Shown: positions 1-11,013 of the stretch, one piece after another
Layout: each line of letters begins with the position of its first letter
Numbering within the stretch: the first letter of the stretch is position 1
From: Sphagnum magellanicum
Lineage: Eukaryota > Streptophyta > Sphagnopsida > Sphagnales > Sphagnaceae
Direction: 5' to 3'
Assembly (NCBI GenBank): GCA_021904315.1
Contig: CM038919.1
Span: 19,881,666-19,945,665, forward strand
Length of the DNA: 64,000 bases
Program-made: the position numbers and the translations under genes
Notes under the pieces: model-generated
The model's input: the letters and a program-made list of their open reading frames with translations, nothing else
Databases searched by the model: none
What the model was told of the DNA's origin: nothing

Positions 1-1956
1 GGACGGTCTCCATACCAAGGATTCTAAAAATTCCCCCATATACCAGTTCCGATTACTCATCACTAGAATTTGTAGGACAAATGGTTGAAAACTTTGATAT
101 TAACTTTTGAAATGTGGAAAAGAAAATTGGCAAAGATAAAACCTTTAAAACAAGGAATCCACCTTTAAAACAACGAACCCACTACCCTATGCACTTGATT
201 CCCCCTATCAACCCATTGACAAGTGCTAATGTTTCTTCTAGAAATCCCTATGACTGAAAGTGAGAACAAATTGTTAGAATCTTTTAAATCTAATTACAAA
301 TAAAAGCACATTGTGGAGATCATTAGGCAAATGTGATTAACATTCAAAGCAATGCTACTTAAAACCAAAAGTTGAACAACTTTTATAATCACCCCAACTT
401 GTTTGGCATTGGTTTTGATGCATCTATGAGATCTAAAAGCAACTTTGCCAAAACTCTTAGCCATCCACACAAAACTTCATAAAGTTTCACATTTGAAGGC
501 GACACATTTGTAAAGATTATTATGGGATTATTTGGCGGCTCCACTGCTGCTACATAGATTTTCACTGCTCCTACCTGTACAGCTACTACGATTCCTCTCG
601 AACCTTGTGCATTAAATGCTGAGATTCAGCACTTCCTACTAAGTTTCAGCATTCCATACTGAGATTTAATAAAATTTCCTTACTTTACGGATACCACTAA
701 AAGAGGGGTTAGGGGGTGAAAGGAGGCCCAAAGACAAGGTGAAGACAGGGTGACTTTAAGGATATCTCTATTGATTCATATAGCTATTGAATGAGCTTAT
801 GTAATTCATAGTAGTTTCTTGGTTGTTCATTAACAAACATAAACATTTTCAAAACACAATTCAATACTTATAATGATCAAAGAAAAATTCTGATCAAAGT
901 TGATTATTTGGGCTTCTGAAGAGTAAGGTGTACATGGACAAAAGACCATGATGACATGTAAACAAATCTTATGGACATGAATAAGGAAAAAGTTTGAAAA
1001 CAATGTAGATCCATTGTTTAGCACACCAAGAGAAATTCTACAACATTTCCAAAATCAATGGGAAGACTGAGTCCTGAGGTTGGCAAGCACTCAAAAGAGA
1101 CAACAGTTCAAAGGAGTGAATGATATCCAAACTACTAGTGGGAGCGTAAGTACAATTTAATCTTTGCTGTCTCTGAAATCTAGGCTTAAGGCATATGAGG
1201 AGAATTGAGAAAAAAACATTTTGTAAGGTGCACAATGTTTTCTACTGGGTCTTGGTTCCTCAATGCCATCATGCTCCTCCAAAAATCTGTGCAAAAGAGA
1301 AAGAGATCCATACTAAAAGTTAAGAGGGAGCATCCAGTTCCAGAGATGTATCATATAAGGTTGCATATGAAGTGTGGCCATTTGCAAGCAAATGAATTGA
1401 TCTCTGCAATCCATCAATGCATTATCTTTTTAAGGAGCTCACTCTCCTTACAGTTATGATTCTGACTAGTAAGGTCATCTTTGAGGAGGCAACCAACCTA
1501 GGTTAAAGACAATGCCATGACATCATTGGCCATAAATTATAGTTAGTCCTGATTTGAACCATCGAACTAAAAAGTGCTAGTCACAGTTTGGAGGAGACAT
1601 TGGTGGTTCAGGATTTGACACACCCTACTCTTTCTCAACACTAAAATTTCTCACCAGTGGTTACTCTTCATGCAATACTCCTGCAATCCTTCCTCATTAC
1701 ATTGGATGCTAACCACCCTGAGACCTAATCCTCACTTGGCTGGCCAGAGTGTAGCTGCACTTCTCCTGCTGATGTCAATTCTGTGCTTCATTCATGATTG
1801 ATCTTCCACTCATGATTAGTTCTATCTACTTTAAAGTAACTGAGGCAGAAATCTGCTGTAAAGCTAAGCAAAAAACCTATGTGTAGATTCACATGGAACT
1901 GTGATATCTTCTCAGAGGTTAAGATAACTGTGTCCACTTCAATTGCAAGATGTGGA
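1..1956. other. Intergenic stretch downstream of the SDF2-like gene
   Basis: No coding region could be supported here on either strand. The open frames are short and resemble no family I recognise. The stretch follows the stop codon of the minus-strand SDF2-like gene and should contain its 3' untranslated region at the right-hand end. Positions 675-693 carry a 19-base string found again at 33,703-33,721, so some old repeat sequence is probably present. Confidence 0.6.
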
Positions 1957-4356
1957 TCAAGCAGTACTCCTTGCAGGAAAATAAACTCCTTCTGCAGCTG
2001 ACCAGATGTTGTCTGATGTTTTCTTTGCAAAACCACACACTTCTTGCTGACCAGTAACAATGCGGCTATACTTCTTGTCATGGCTATGGAGATAGCCATT
2101 GGTATCAACATGCCGCAAGCGTATTTTTTGGTCCCTTAGCCATACACTCCCTGCACCCTCTATCTCCAGCCTGTCAAAACAGAGTAACCATTCAGAATTG
2201 ATCTTTGCTTGCAGAGTGTAGAATGAGACATTTAAACAGCAGCCAAGATCGGAGGAAACTTGCCAGAAACTGCAAATTGTCATTTCTCAACTTTAAACCA
2301 GCCAGAACATGTGGTCTTATTCTCATAGAAACAAAAAACTGGCACAACGAGTATAATAATAAATTCAGAATCATGAATGCCCTCATCTGTCCAGAATAAT
2401 TAACATTGAATGCATCATGTTACAAGTCATGAATGGCATGTTCCCCCTAAATGCAAGGCTACTAGCACAAACACTCACAAACCCAGAAACCTTTATCTGC
2501 AGAATTCTTGGAGTATGTCTGGTATTTGCACATTAATGCAGAAAGGGAGTCAAGTAGTCATACGTACTTCCAGTGATCGCCTGAGTCAGATTGTTCATCT
2601 CCTCCAAATGCACTAACCTGCATTCAGATGCACAGTCAATACCTCCTCTGAGCATGTTCAACTAAGAATCAAGTTGTGAGGTCCTGCTGCAGGCAGCATT
2701 CATGATTGTCAAGAACCCTCCATGCAACCCACTTGATTGCAAGATCTTATGTCCACTGGACACTGGCTGATCGGATCAGTGTCCAGTGACACTGCAAATC
2801 CTGTCTCTTGCATCCACTGTGCAACAGAACCCTTTATTGTGATTAATGGTGTCTTTAGGGACTAACAGCTAGGGACAAAGAGCACAAGATGGTTCACAAT
2901 TGCCCTTCAATAGTAGATTTGCTAAAATTTTTCTGCATGTCTTCTAGTCTGGTTTTTCTTCAACCAAGAAACCAGACTAGAAGGGATCAACCTGACTGGA
3001 TCCAGACATCTTGAGTTTGTGAATTGACCTGAATCAGCCACTCCAGTTACAAGATTACATAATTCTTATGGATTGACTGCCTTCACAGATAGAACAGCTG
3101 CAAAGACTAGTTAGAAATGGTGAGTTCCTTCCTCAGCTCATCTCAGAAGACGTCATCTGGATCCCTCAGAGCTCTCACTTGATACCCTTGTGGTAAAGGT
3201 CAAGATCAATGCATAGAGGATGATCCATTAAGATAACAAAACAAATAGCTATGAGAAGAGCCTATGCAAAACATAGTCACCACAGCCCCAGGATTTATCC
3301 TGCAAGGAATTAGATAAGACCACCCACCTCAAGATTGCCAGAAATGGGAGATTGATGAAGGTGACTGTGGAGCCATTTGTGGGTGCGTACATGCTGCAAG
3401 CGGACAATTGATCCATTTGGTATGGCATCACCTTGCTGAAACTCTGTTCCTGATGGAGACCGTACTATCTGTATCATCTACAATGAGAACAAAACAAGGA
3501 TTACAAAATTAGGATGAGAATTACATGCAGCAATATGTGCAAAAGAGATTGCTTCAAATGTCCCTGTAATGGATAGCAGGGGGAATACTTTCTTTGCCAT
3601 TCACATAAACTTAATCAAACTGCTGGATTGATCAAGTCACCAATATGGTGACAGCATGGATGGTCAGTTCAGAAGTTCATACTACCATTTGTATCTTCAT
3701 TTCTGTAGCTGGGAAGAATCCTCACCCAGAAACTGTTGGCATCTTCAACACCTGGAAAGCCGGTAACAGACTGTTGTTGACTGCCTGAGCCATATGGTAC
3801 CTCATGTGAATGCAATCGAAACTTGGTGCGCTCATGCTGTAGCTTTATTACACTTCCATGAGTCACCTGTACACCAAAAAAAAAGTGTGCACAAATCCAA
3901 TGGAGTCACTGATTCACCAGTGGACTTACAGCTTTGTGGTAAGATGGGGTCGCAAGAGTCAATCTACACACAAAGACTTGAAGTGGAGGCACATTTGACA
4001 ACGTCTTTCAGAATAATGCAATCGATCTGAGTCGTTCTCAGAGATCCTAAAGTAACACTGCATTGATCAACAACGGCTCTTTACGAGATTTTGTTGGACG
4101 CTTCAATATTTAGGGTTTGCCGCTGCAGACACTCCGGTGCATCATCACTACAGGACATTGCTGTCACGCAGAGAAAGGCAGTTTTCACTAAAAAGAACAC
4201 AAGAGGGAAACAACAAGGAACAAATAGGTAACGGCAGAAGGCTCACGCGGAATCACACACCTCTTTCCCTTCGTTGACTGCAAACACAGGAGGAACGGTG
4301 GCGAAGTTATGAAAGATGCCGACAATTGCAATCAACGCCAAAGACAACAGCGCCAT
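1957..4356 (-). CDS. SDF2: SDF2-like protein with signal peptide and MIR domains, five exons
   Basis: The product resembles plant stromal cell-derived factor 2, an endoplasmic reticulum protein linked to glycoprotein quality control and the unfolded protein response. Exons on the minus strand are 4,356-4,261, 3,866-3,726, 3,468-3,328, 2,617-2,568 and 2,170-1,957, all with GT-AG borders and matching phases, giving 213 residues, close to the roughly 218 of Arabidopsis SDF2. The ATG at 4,356 gives a hydrophobic signal peptide (MALLSLALIAIVG...) with likely cleavage after VFA near residue 26. MIR-type motifs follow: GSVIKLQHERTKFRLHSHEV, YGSGSQQQSVTGFPGVEDAN, KWLHSHLHQSPISGNLE, SDSGDHWKLEIEG and YLHSHDKKYSRIVTGQQEV. 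There is no C-terminal KDEL-type signal, so retention would need a partner. The frame stays open above the chosen start, back to an ATG at 4,692. The gene looks intact. Confidence 0.93.
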
Positions 4357-4900
4357 CGCCAGGCACCAGTGCAAAACGGTCCAACTCCACGGATCGCAAA
4401 TGCTCGTCCGCTTCCGGATCAAGAACCTACGCTTCTTCTTCTCCTCGTCTTCACCGCTTCTCCTCCGCTCCGCCTCTCTAAGCCTTCGCGCTTCCGCAAG
4501 CTGCCTAAAGAAGACTCCACTTCTGCTATTGCCGCCGCGGCCACGGCCACCCTCACTCTCCAAAGCAGACCTCGGTCGGAGGCCGGCGACCCTGGACACG
4601 TGCGGTCCCGCAGAACCCGAAGAGGAGGCCAGCTCTTCCCAACACCACCACCACCACCCACAAGCAAAAAAACAACAAAAATCCAAAGCCAAAAAAAAAA
4701 AACAAAACGTTGCACGACAAAATTACACAAAAGCAAGAAGATAGCACTAGCAGCTTGTTCAAAATTGAAGAGAAAAAAGAACAAATTTTGCAAAACACTT
4801 GTAGCGAGCGATGCAAGTCAAGCGAGAAAACGCAGAATGCAACAACAACAACAAGAGAAGGTGGGTAGTCTACAAAGACCAAAGGCGCTTTCTGAAAGTT
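4357..4900 (-). promoter_or_regulatory. GC-rich 5' leader of the SDF2-like gene with an open in-frame extension
   Basis: This stretch is clearly richer in G and C than its surroundings and lies directly upstream of the SDF2-like start. The minus-strand frame stays open from an ATG at 4,692 to the preferred start at 4,356, which would add 112 Arg-rich residues including EDEEKKKRRF. Canonical SDF2 proteins lack such an extension, so I read this as leader and proximal promoter. A CACGTG G-box-like hexamer lies at 4,597-4,602. Low-complexity A- and purine-rich sequence covers about 4,660-4,860. The transcription start is not known. Confidence 0.5.
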
Positions 4901-5035
4901 GACCCAAGAGGAGGAGGAAGGAAGAACAATGACGAATGACGACCAATCAACGATCTTCCGAAAACCCCGGAAGCCTGTCACTGAGCGACACCTGTCCGTT
5001 CCCACACTGCCAAATAACTGGAACTTCTTCAAGTT

Positions 5036-5380
5036 TCCGTATCTTATACCCGTATCGTATTTCCATATCGTACGTCGGTATCGTATGTCCCACCTGAAGT
5101 TGGGTTTCATCAGAAGCTTTTTTTTTACCTCACAAAATCGCAGTTCCCTTCTTCATGTATCCGTATCGTATACTCGAATCGTATTTCAGTATCGTATGTC
5201 CCACCTGAAAGGAAACCTGAAGTTGGGTTTCATCAGAAGCTTTGTTTTAGCTGACAAAATCTAGTTCCCTTTCTTCATGTATCCGTATCGTATACACGTA
5301 TGGTATTTCCATATCGTACGTCACTATCACTATCGTATGATGTTCCACCTGACAGAGTACCTGAAGTTCTCCTTCACCTG
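5036..5380. repeat. Tandem repeat, about 122-124 bp unit, nearly three copies
   Basis: The units begin at 5,036, 5,160 and 5,282. Each starts with TCCGTATC followed by several degenerate CGTATCGTAT-type blocks, then CCCACCTGAA, then AAGTTGGGTTTCATCAGAAG, and ends near TTCTTCATGTA. The second unit has an extra AAAGGAAACCTG-type segment, and the third decays after about 5,350. The array lies roughly 700 bp upstream of the SDF2-like start, so it could affect the promoter, though that is inference. Confidence 0.8.
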
Positions 5381-6061
5381 ATGAGAGCTTTGGAAGATGT
5401 CAGCTTTGGCAGGGGTTGCTGTTTTGTGTGGGCAATGACCTCAGCTATGGACAAAGCCTGGACCTGTGCCATGTTTTTTGCTTTGGTGAGACCTGCAAAT
5501 TTGAGCTTCATTGCCTGTTCTGGTGCCGAATGGCAGCACTAACAGAGAGGATGAACACATGTGGCTCGATGTGGTCGGTGTACATGTCTACAACTAGTCA
5601 GCCTGTGATTCACCTTCTGGGTCTTCTATGCTCTTGCACAATGATTGGTACCTGCATTATGCCAACTGGTTTTGTGGAGAGCACTGAGGTATGGGGCACA
5701 GTTCTGTAGATCAGCTGTGTTAGGTTTGGTGTTGAAAGGGCAATAGACAATGCTTAGTCTGGAAAGGAGCATGATGTTCCCCAGATGATCAGGATTTGGT
5801 TTTGCAATTACATGTCAAGAACTTCTGAGCATCATTTCATAGTAGCTGGTCCAAGTGCAATTTGTTACAAATTGGTATCATAATGAACTGCAGGGCTGAG
5901 AGGCTGCATAATGCATGGCACATGTTTGGCATTGTCTTGGAATTCTACTCTATTATTCTTTTATTAGGGCCATACATGAACAAAAAAGTTTTTGGAGTGC
6001 AAGGCAGCAATGAGGTGGGTAGCCTGCTCATGTGTGTGTACTGGAGTGCCATATATAAGCT
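5381..6061. other. Intergenic stretch between promoter repeat and methyltransferase remnant
   Basis: Open frames up to about 97 codons on the plus strand (around 5,416-5,709) have no recognisable family, domain or splice context. The minus-strand frame of the neighbouring methyltransferase remnant stays open to 5,945, but its similarity to the family fades below about 6,062. Confidence 0.5.
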
Positions 6062-6892
6062 GTTCCACTTGAATTCAGACATGGAGGAAGAACTGTGGTT
6101 GTAATGAATCTCCACAAAGAGCTTATCAACAATTTCAGCCATCTGTGGATCCTTCAACCAACTCTCCAGTATTGGCCATCCTCTCCCTTCAATGTCCATC
6201 TTCACCACCACAGTGTCTGCTGCTGTGAGCTTCAAGCCCTCCTTGATGAAATGTGTGATGTTGATAGCACTTAGAATATTATGGTGTCAGTTGCTGCTGT
6301 ATTCATCACCATCAGCAACACAGTTGTAGTGGAATCACATGGGCTTCAGCATCCATTGGGGAATGCCAAACCTCTCCTTCACCCTCAGTGCCTTATCATT
6401 GTCAGGTGCATAGTTCTTGCTCTCCTCATTTCCTTCTTCTTCAGGAAAGTCAAGCAACTGATCGTGGACTTTGAAAGCATGAATCTCAGTAAGATCACAG
6501 TGGCACATCACCACAAACCACTCAATACTTGTCCGGAATGAGTTAGTCCCAAGGTCAAGGTACTCTGTCTGTTTCCTCAAGTTGAGATTGATATCGCTTT
6601 GCAGAAGCCAAGGAAGGATATGTGTCCTGTCCTCAGCATCCTTAACATACTTCAAAGAAAAGCCCCTTTGGCAGTTGTAAGTGTTCTCCAGACTCTCAAT
6701 CAACTGCCCTTTCACTTTACAGCAAGCTGGCTTCCCTACCCACTTCATCTGCTTCCATGGATCCTCATCTCCTAATTTGTCAGGGAGATGTCCCAATACA
6801 TTCCTAAAAAACCTCTCTTCTTGTTCCTGCCAACTTGACAACACTTCCAAATTCCCTTGGTTCAACTTCATTCTCTCTCCATATTTCAACAT
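6062..6892 (-). pseudogene. FkbM-type methyltransferase family remnant with two in-frame TGA codons
   Basis: A single minus-strand frame resembles the plant proteins with a FkbM-type S-adenosylmethionine-dependent methyltransferase domain. Recognisable blocks in order are TEYLDLGTNSFRTSIEWF (SAM-binding motif I region), EIHAFKVHDQLLDFPE, RVKERFGIPQWMLKPM, INITHFIKEGLKLTAADTVV, then VVKMDIEG at about 6,205-6,185 and MAEIVDKLFVEIHYNH. The frame is interrupted by TGA at 6,335-6,337 and again at 6,287-6,289, with family-like sequence between and after them. Both could be CGA arginine codons changed by deamination. Similarity ends after MSEFKWN near 6,062, where the expected C-terminal part is missing. 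No convincing upstream exon was found. Family assignment rests on remembered motifs. The call of a dead gene is fairly firm unless the stops are assembly errors. Confidence 0.7.
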
Positions 6893-9800
6893 GATCCTTC
6901 GGTTGTTTTGATGCAGCCAGCTTGTGGTGCTTACAAGTCATGCTGAATTCCCAATTCTGCAATCAGCCAAAGCTCCACAACCAAGAGTAGATCAGACCTT
7001 CTTTCTACACACTTGCAAAAAGCTTGCAGTGTGCAAAACGTTGAGTGCAGTGATCTCTTATACCATAATTTCCATCCCCTCATAAGGATTCAAGGCCTCA
7101 AAACCACAAATCCAAAAACTGCCGGCAAACATGGCTGACTTCACAAACTTCACACTTGATCCACCATTTCCCCTCGCTCCCCTCCCCCAAACACCACCAC
7201 CAAAAGATTGAAACACAAAAATGTGATCCATGTGGCTAGAAACCCATTCCTTCTGACACAAATTGGGGCATGCATCTGGGATCAAGATCTACTCACAGTA
7301 ATTTCTCCAGAAGCTGCAAATGAACTGCATTGCATTTTGACAAGAGCTTGGGCTTGTTGATCCTGACATGTATCTTCTTCATCTTGATGAGCTCCAATCT
7401 TGAGCACCAAATTACTAACAACTCCCACCAGAAATCTGACTTGTATCTGCCCTCCCCTGCCCCAAAGGAAAAAAATGAGGCCTCCTGAGTGCATGTTCAG
7501 CTATCTCATTGGCTGCATGCAAATTCTATTCCTAAAATGGCTGTCACCATTTTTGGCCTCAACTAATGCTCCTTCCTAAGAGCATGGGTACCTATTTCTA
7601 CTATCAATGAATTTAAATGCTTTTCACATGATCAACAATATAATTCTTGTTTAGACTGATGGAAAGTATCTAATTAGCTGCAAAACACCACCCAGGATTG
7701 AAATTATCTTACACATCAACAATCTTCAAATGTGATGGGAAGAAACTAAGTTGAACAAAAACACCAAGGATCATGAAATACTCTTGACATTCAACCAAAA
7801 AGCTTGTTTACGATGGGATCAATCTGAAACAAATTAAGCTTCAAAACACCACCTAAATCATCAGAAGTTAGATACTTTTAAGTCCTTGAGATGGGTTTCC
7901 TTTATTGGAGAAAGAAAATGTACGCAAGCTCTTGAGGTGACCAACAATCTTCAAGTCTATAATGATGGGAAGAAACAAATTAATTATCAAGGTGCAAAAA
8001 CACAGAGGATCAAATGCCCTTGACAAGTACGACCTACAAATTTTCAAGTAATTATTCATGGGACTTTGAAACTAATTAAGCTGAAAAATTCTGAACTTGG
8101 AAGGTACCCCCAACTAATTAATATGAATATGGATCACACTAACAAACCACCTTCTTGGAAGAGTAGTAGCAGCTCATGAATTGCCAATCATTCATATTGC
8201 TAGCATTTTATTTTTTCTTGAACATCCAATTTGAATGCCAACTAATATTGCTTGGCTATAATGTGATTTGTGGTATTCACCCCACCACAATTCATGAAAC
8301 ATTTATAGAAGTCCTCTATGTATGAGTCACCATGCAATAATATTCATATCATGGTAATTCATCATGTATTTAAAACTTGTGCATCATTGGCGAACGTCAT
8401 TCATGAAATTTCAATTAATTCATAATCAATGAAATGATCTTCCATTTTCCACCTTTTCATCTGTAAATGTTCGCAAGGAATATTATTAAAAACAGATTTT
8501 GGATCATGAGAACTACTGAAAGTAGCTTCTAAAAACACTTAGTTTCTAGAAATTTAACCCTTTAAATGCACAGCTCTTGATTGGAAAAAATTGAAGGACT
8601 GAACTTGCAGGACTCTAAATGTTCCCCAAAGCTATAGTTATTTGAAATTACATATTCATGTTTGCAAAGGCATGAGAACTTTCAAAGATTTATTCTGAAA
8701 TAGCCATTGGAAAATAAAATAAAATGGGGGCTGTTGTATCCAGTTCTCACCCACAAACATTCGTTCCTATTTCAAGCCAAAATTACACTAAAAATGCTAC
8801 TATCTCTGGTGCAAAGTCTTTTGCCTTTGGGAAGAGCCAATGAAGAAACAATCTTTGAAGGCTGAAATGGCTTAACACACTCATCCCCATCATTGGGGTC
8901 TCTTCAATTGTTACAAAGTGGAAGTGTAATGCTCTCTTCTATGGATTGGATCTGCAGTCCAAAATACTGAAGATGGATTTAAGGGTGAGAGACAAAGAAG
9001 GATTCAAACAATGCACACACTAATATGCACATGATTGGAATGTTCAAATGCCAGCTTCTCGGCAAAAACCTAAGGTTTTCGAACTCTGATATCCCCGTTG
9101 CATATAATAAGCAAGTTATTCGAAAAAGACTACATACATTGACCCAATGATCTCAGAGGACATAACAGAGGTTTCTTCAAAAGCTTGGTGAAAGAGTTGA
9201 GCAAAAACTATGTTGTCTTGATTGATTGTGACCAGTGGGTTCAACAGTGTCCATCTTTCATGAGGAAGAAGTCTAAGCTCTTAAGGTGAAGAAGATACAA
9301 TTTGCAGCAATTGTCAGCTTGGACACATCCAGACTTTTGCTCTTGTTCGTGAAAAGATGCTTGATTCAACTCTTGATGTTATTTTCTACTTTTGCAGACC
9401 TCTTTCAGTTCCCTAATTTGGACACTTACTCTAGAATACAATTGGATTATTGAAACCCATGCATAGGTATGAGAGAAATTTGGGTTGGTTTTCTAAAATT
9501 TGAGAACCTTGTGCTTTTTGAGTCATTGTATATTGGTGGAAGAGTTGAGAATCTAAGTTGCACTGGAAGTGGTCAGTTGAATGTGCTTAGGAGATAGTCC
9601 TGGATGTGGGTGGTCAAGGAAATAGAAACTGCTAGGAGACAAAGTTCTACATCTTTCTGTTTTCTTTCATAATAAGTGAAAATTGAAGGTTTAGTTCATG
9701 TTTCTTTACATGCTCAAGAAGACTGTCTTTGCCTCCAATCCAGAACAAAACTCAAAGAGATCACTAGATGATGAGATGGCTCCTTCCAAAGATATATAAT

Positions 9801-11013
9801 GATACTCAAAGATGCAACATTGGATTTGAGAGGCAAAAGTGGAATGCTTGCAAGTGATTGCCAACTTAAAGGAGAAAAGAGGTTTTTCACGTCATGAATG
9901 CACTTGACAAAGAAAACAGTTCAGGATCCCCATGTGGAATATAATTGGATCATTAATGACAATGAAAAATCCCTGTAATCATGTGGTATTTGTTTGCTTG
10001 GAAGATTTCTATTTTGAACTTGAAGAAAATAAATTCCTAGCTTGCTTTTCTCTAGCTGCTTTGTTTTGTTTTATGCTGATTAGTGCCATCCTTTAGCCGT
10101 TCACTCTTTGTAGGAAAATGGGCATTGACAAGGAATTTTTTTTCTTGAGCTGGTTTAACAGCCTGCTCCTGGAGAAGAATTTCATGTCCCAGGATTGGAG
10201 TTCCATGAAGTACTGAATGCTCTTTAATAATCACAAATGGAAGAAGTATCTCATTGATTGAGAATCTTGCTCAGGAGTTAACATCTCATGGCGCCTCCTG
10301 GATTTGTCTCTAGATTGTAACTGAAAGGTTGTCCATGAAGAGAATCAGCATTTCATGATGAGGTGCCTAATTACCATCATCTCTGTCCATCTACTTCGCA
10401 TAACAAATGCACCAAGATCACAAACCAAAAAACGATTCAACAAAAGACAGCTAGAGCTAGCTGTTTGTATGCCAAAGGGCACAAGCTTTGCTCAAAAGGG
10501 TAGGGGAGCTTTGGGTGCCTTTGGACTGTGCCTTTTGCAATCCAGATTCAAGGTCTGAGGCAAAGCAACTATCCACCTCCCTACCCTTGATATTGTAGCT
10601 GGTAATTTGGCTTACCTTTTGAAGAGAGATTCATAAGGACTTGGCTTTCCATCTCTTGACGTTTGGCCCCCATTTCCTCCTCTTCTGCCCAATTAGTTAA
10701 CAGTCATGTTAAACACACAGAGAGACTAGTACAAGATAACAACACTGGTGAAAGACATATTGGCCTTCCTAACACTCTGGAAGTTCTGTTGGGTGCAAGC
10801 TTTTCTGCCTCCTTTTTGGCCTCCAATGACTCCGAGTTGTGTAACAAGAACAATTTTTTTTAGTTGTTTTCAGAGAGTTGGAAGAAAGGGTTGATTTAGT
10901 TGTGAAATCAGCAACTTGCGATCAACTCTGCTGCTTTACCTTCCCACTAAGTTGAGCTTGTAGCAGACAAACGAAAAACTGTTATATCCACACCAGGTTC
11001 TAGATCTACCACA
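6893..11013. other. Long intergenic stretch, no supported gene
   Basis: Nothing convincing was found. Short minus-strand frames at 7,058-7,285 and 7,282-7,494 include Gly-rich runs and could be leader sequence of the methyltransferase remnant, but show no family motif. Frames near 10,052-10,234 and 10,355-10,863 look random. The right-hand end should contain the promoter of the SAXO-like gene. Confidence 0.5.

Noticed and set aside
830..1459. Several 64-84 codon frames left of the SDF2-like gene
   Set aside because: No motif, no splice context and AT-driven composition; treated as chance.
2740..2830. Candidate SDF2 fourth exon at a CACTGG-type repeat
   Set aside because: The translation did not fit the family. 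The correct exon (VSAFGGDEQSDSGDHWK) is at 2,568-2,617 with good splice sites.
4309..4902. 197-codon plus-strand frame over the SDF2 first exon
   Set aside because: It is antisense to a supported exon, low in complexity (Lys/Arg, Gln and Pro runs) and open because the region is GC- and A-rich.
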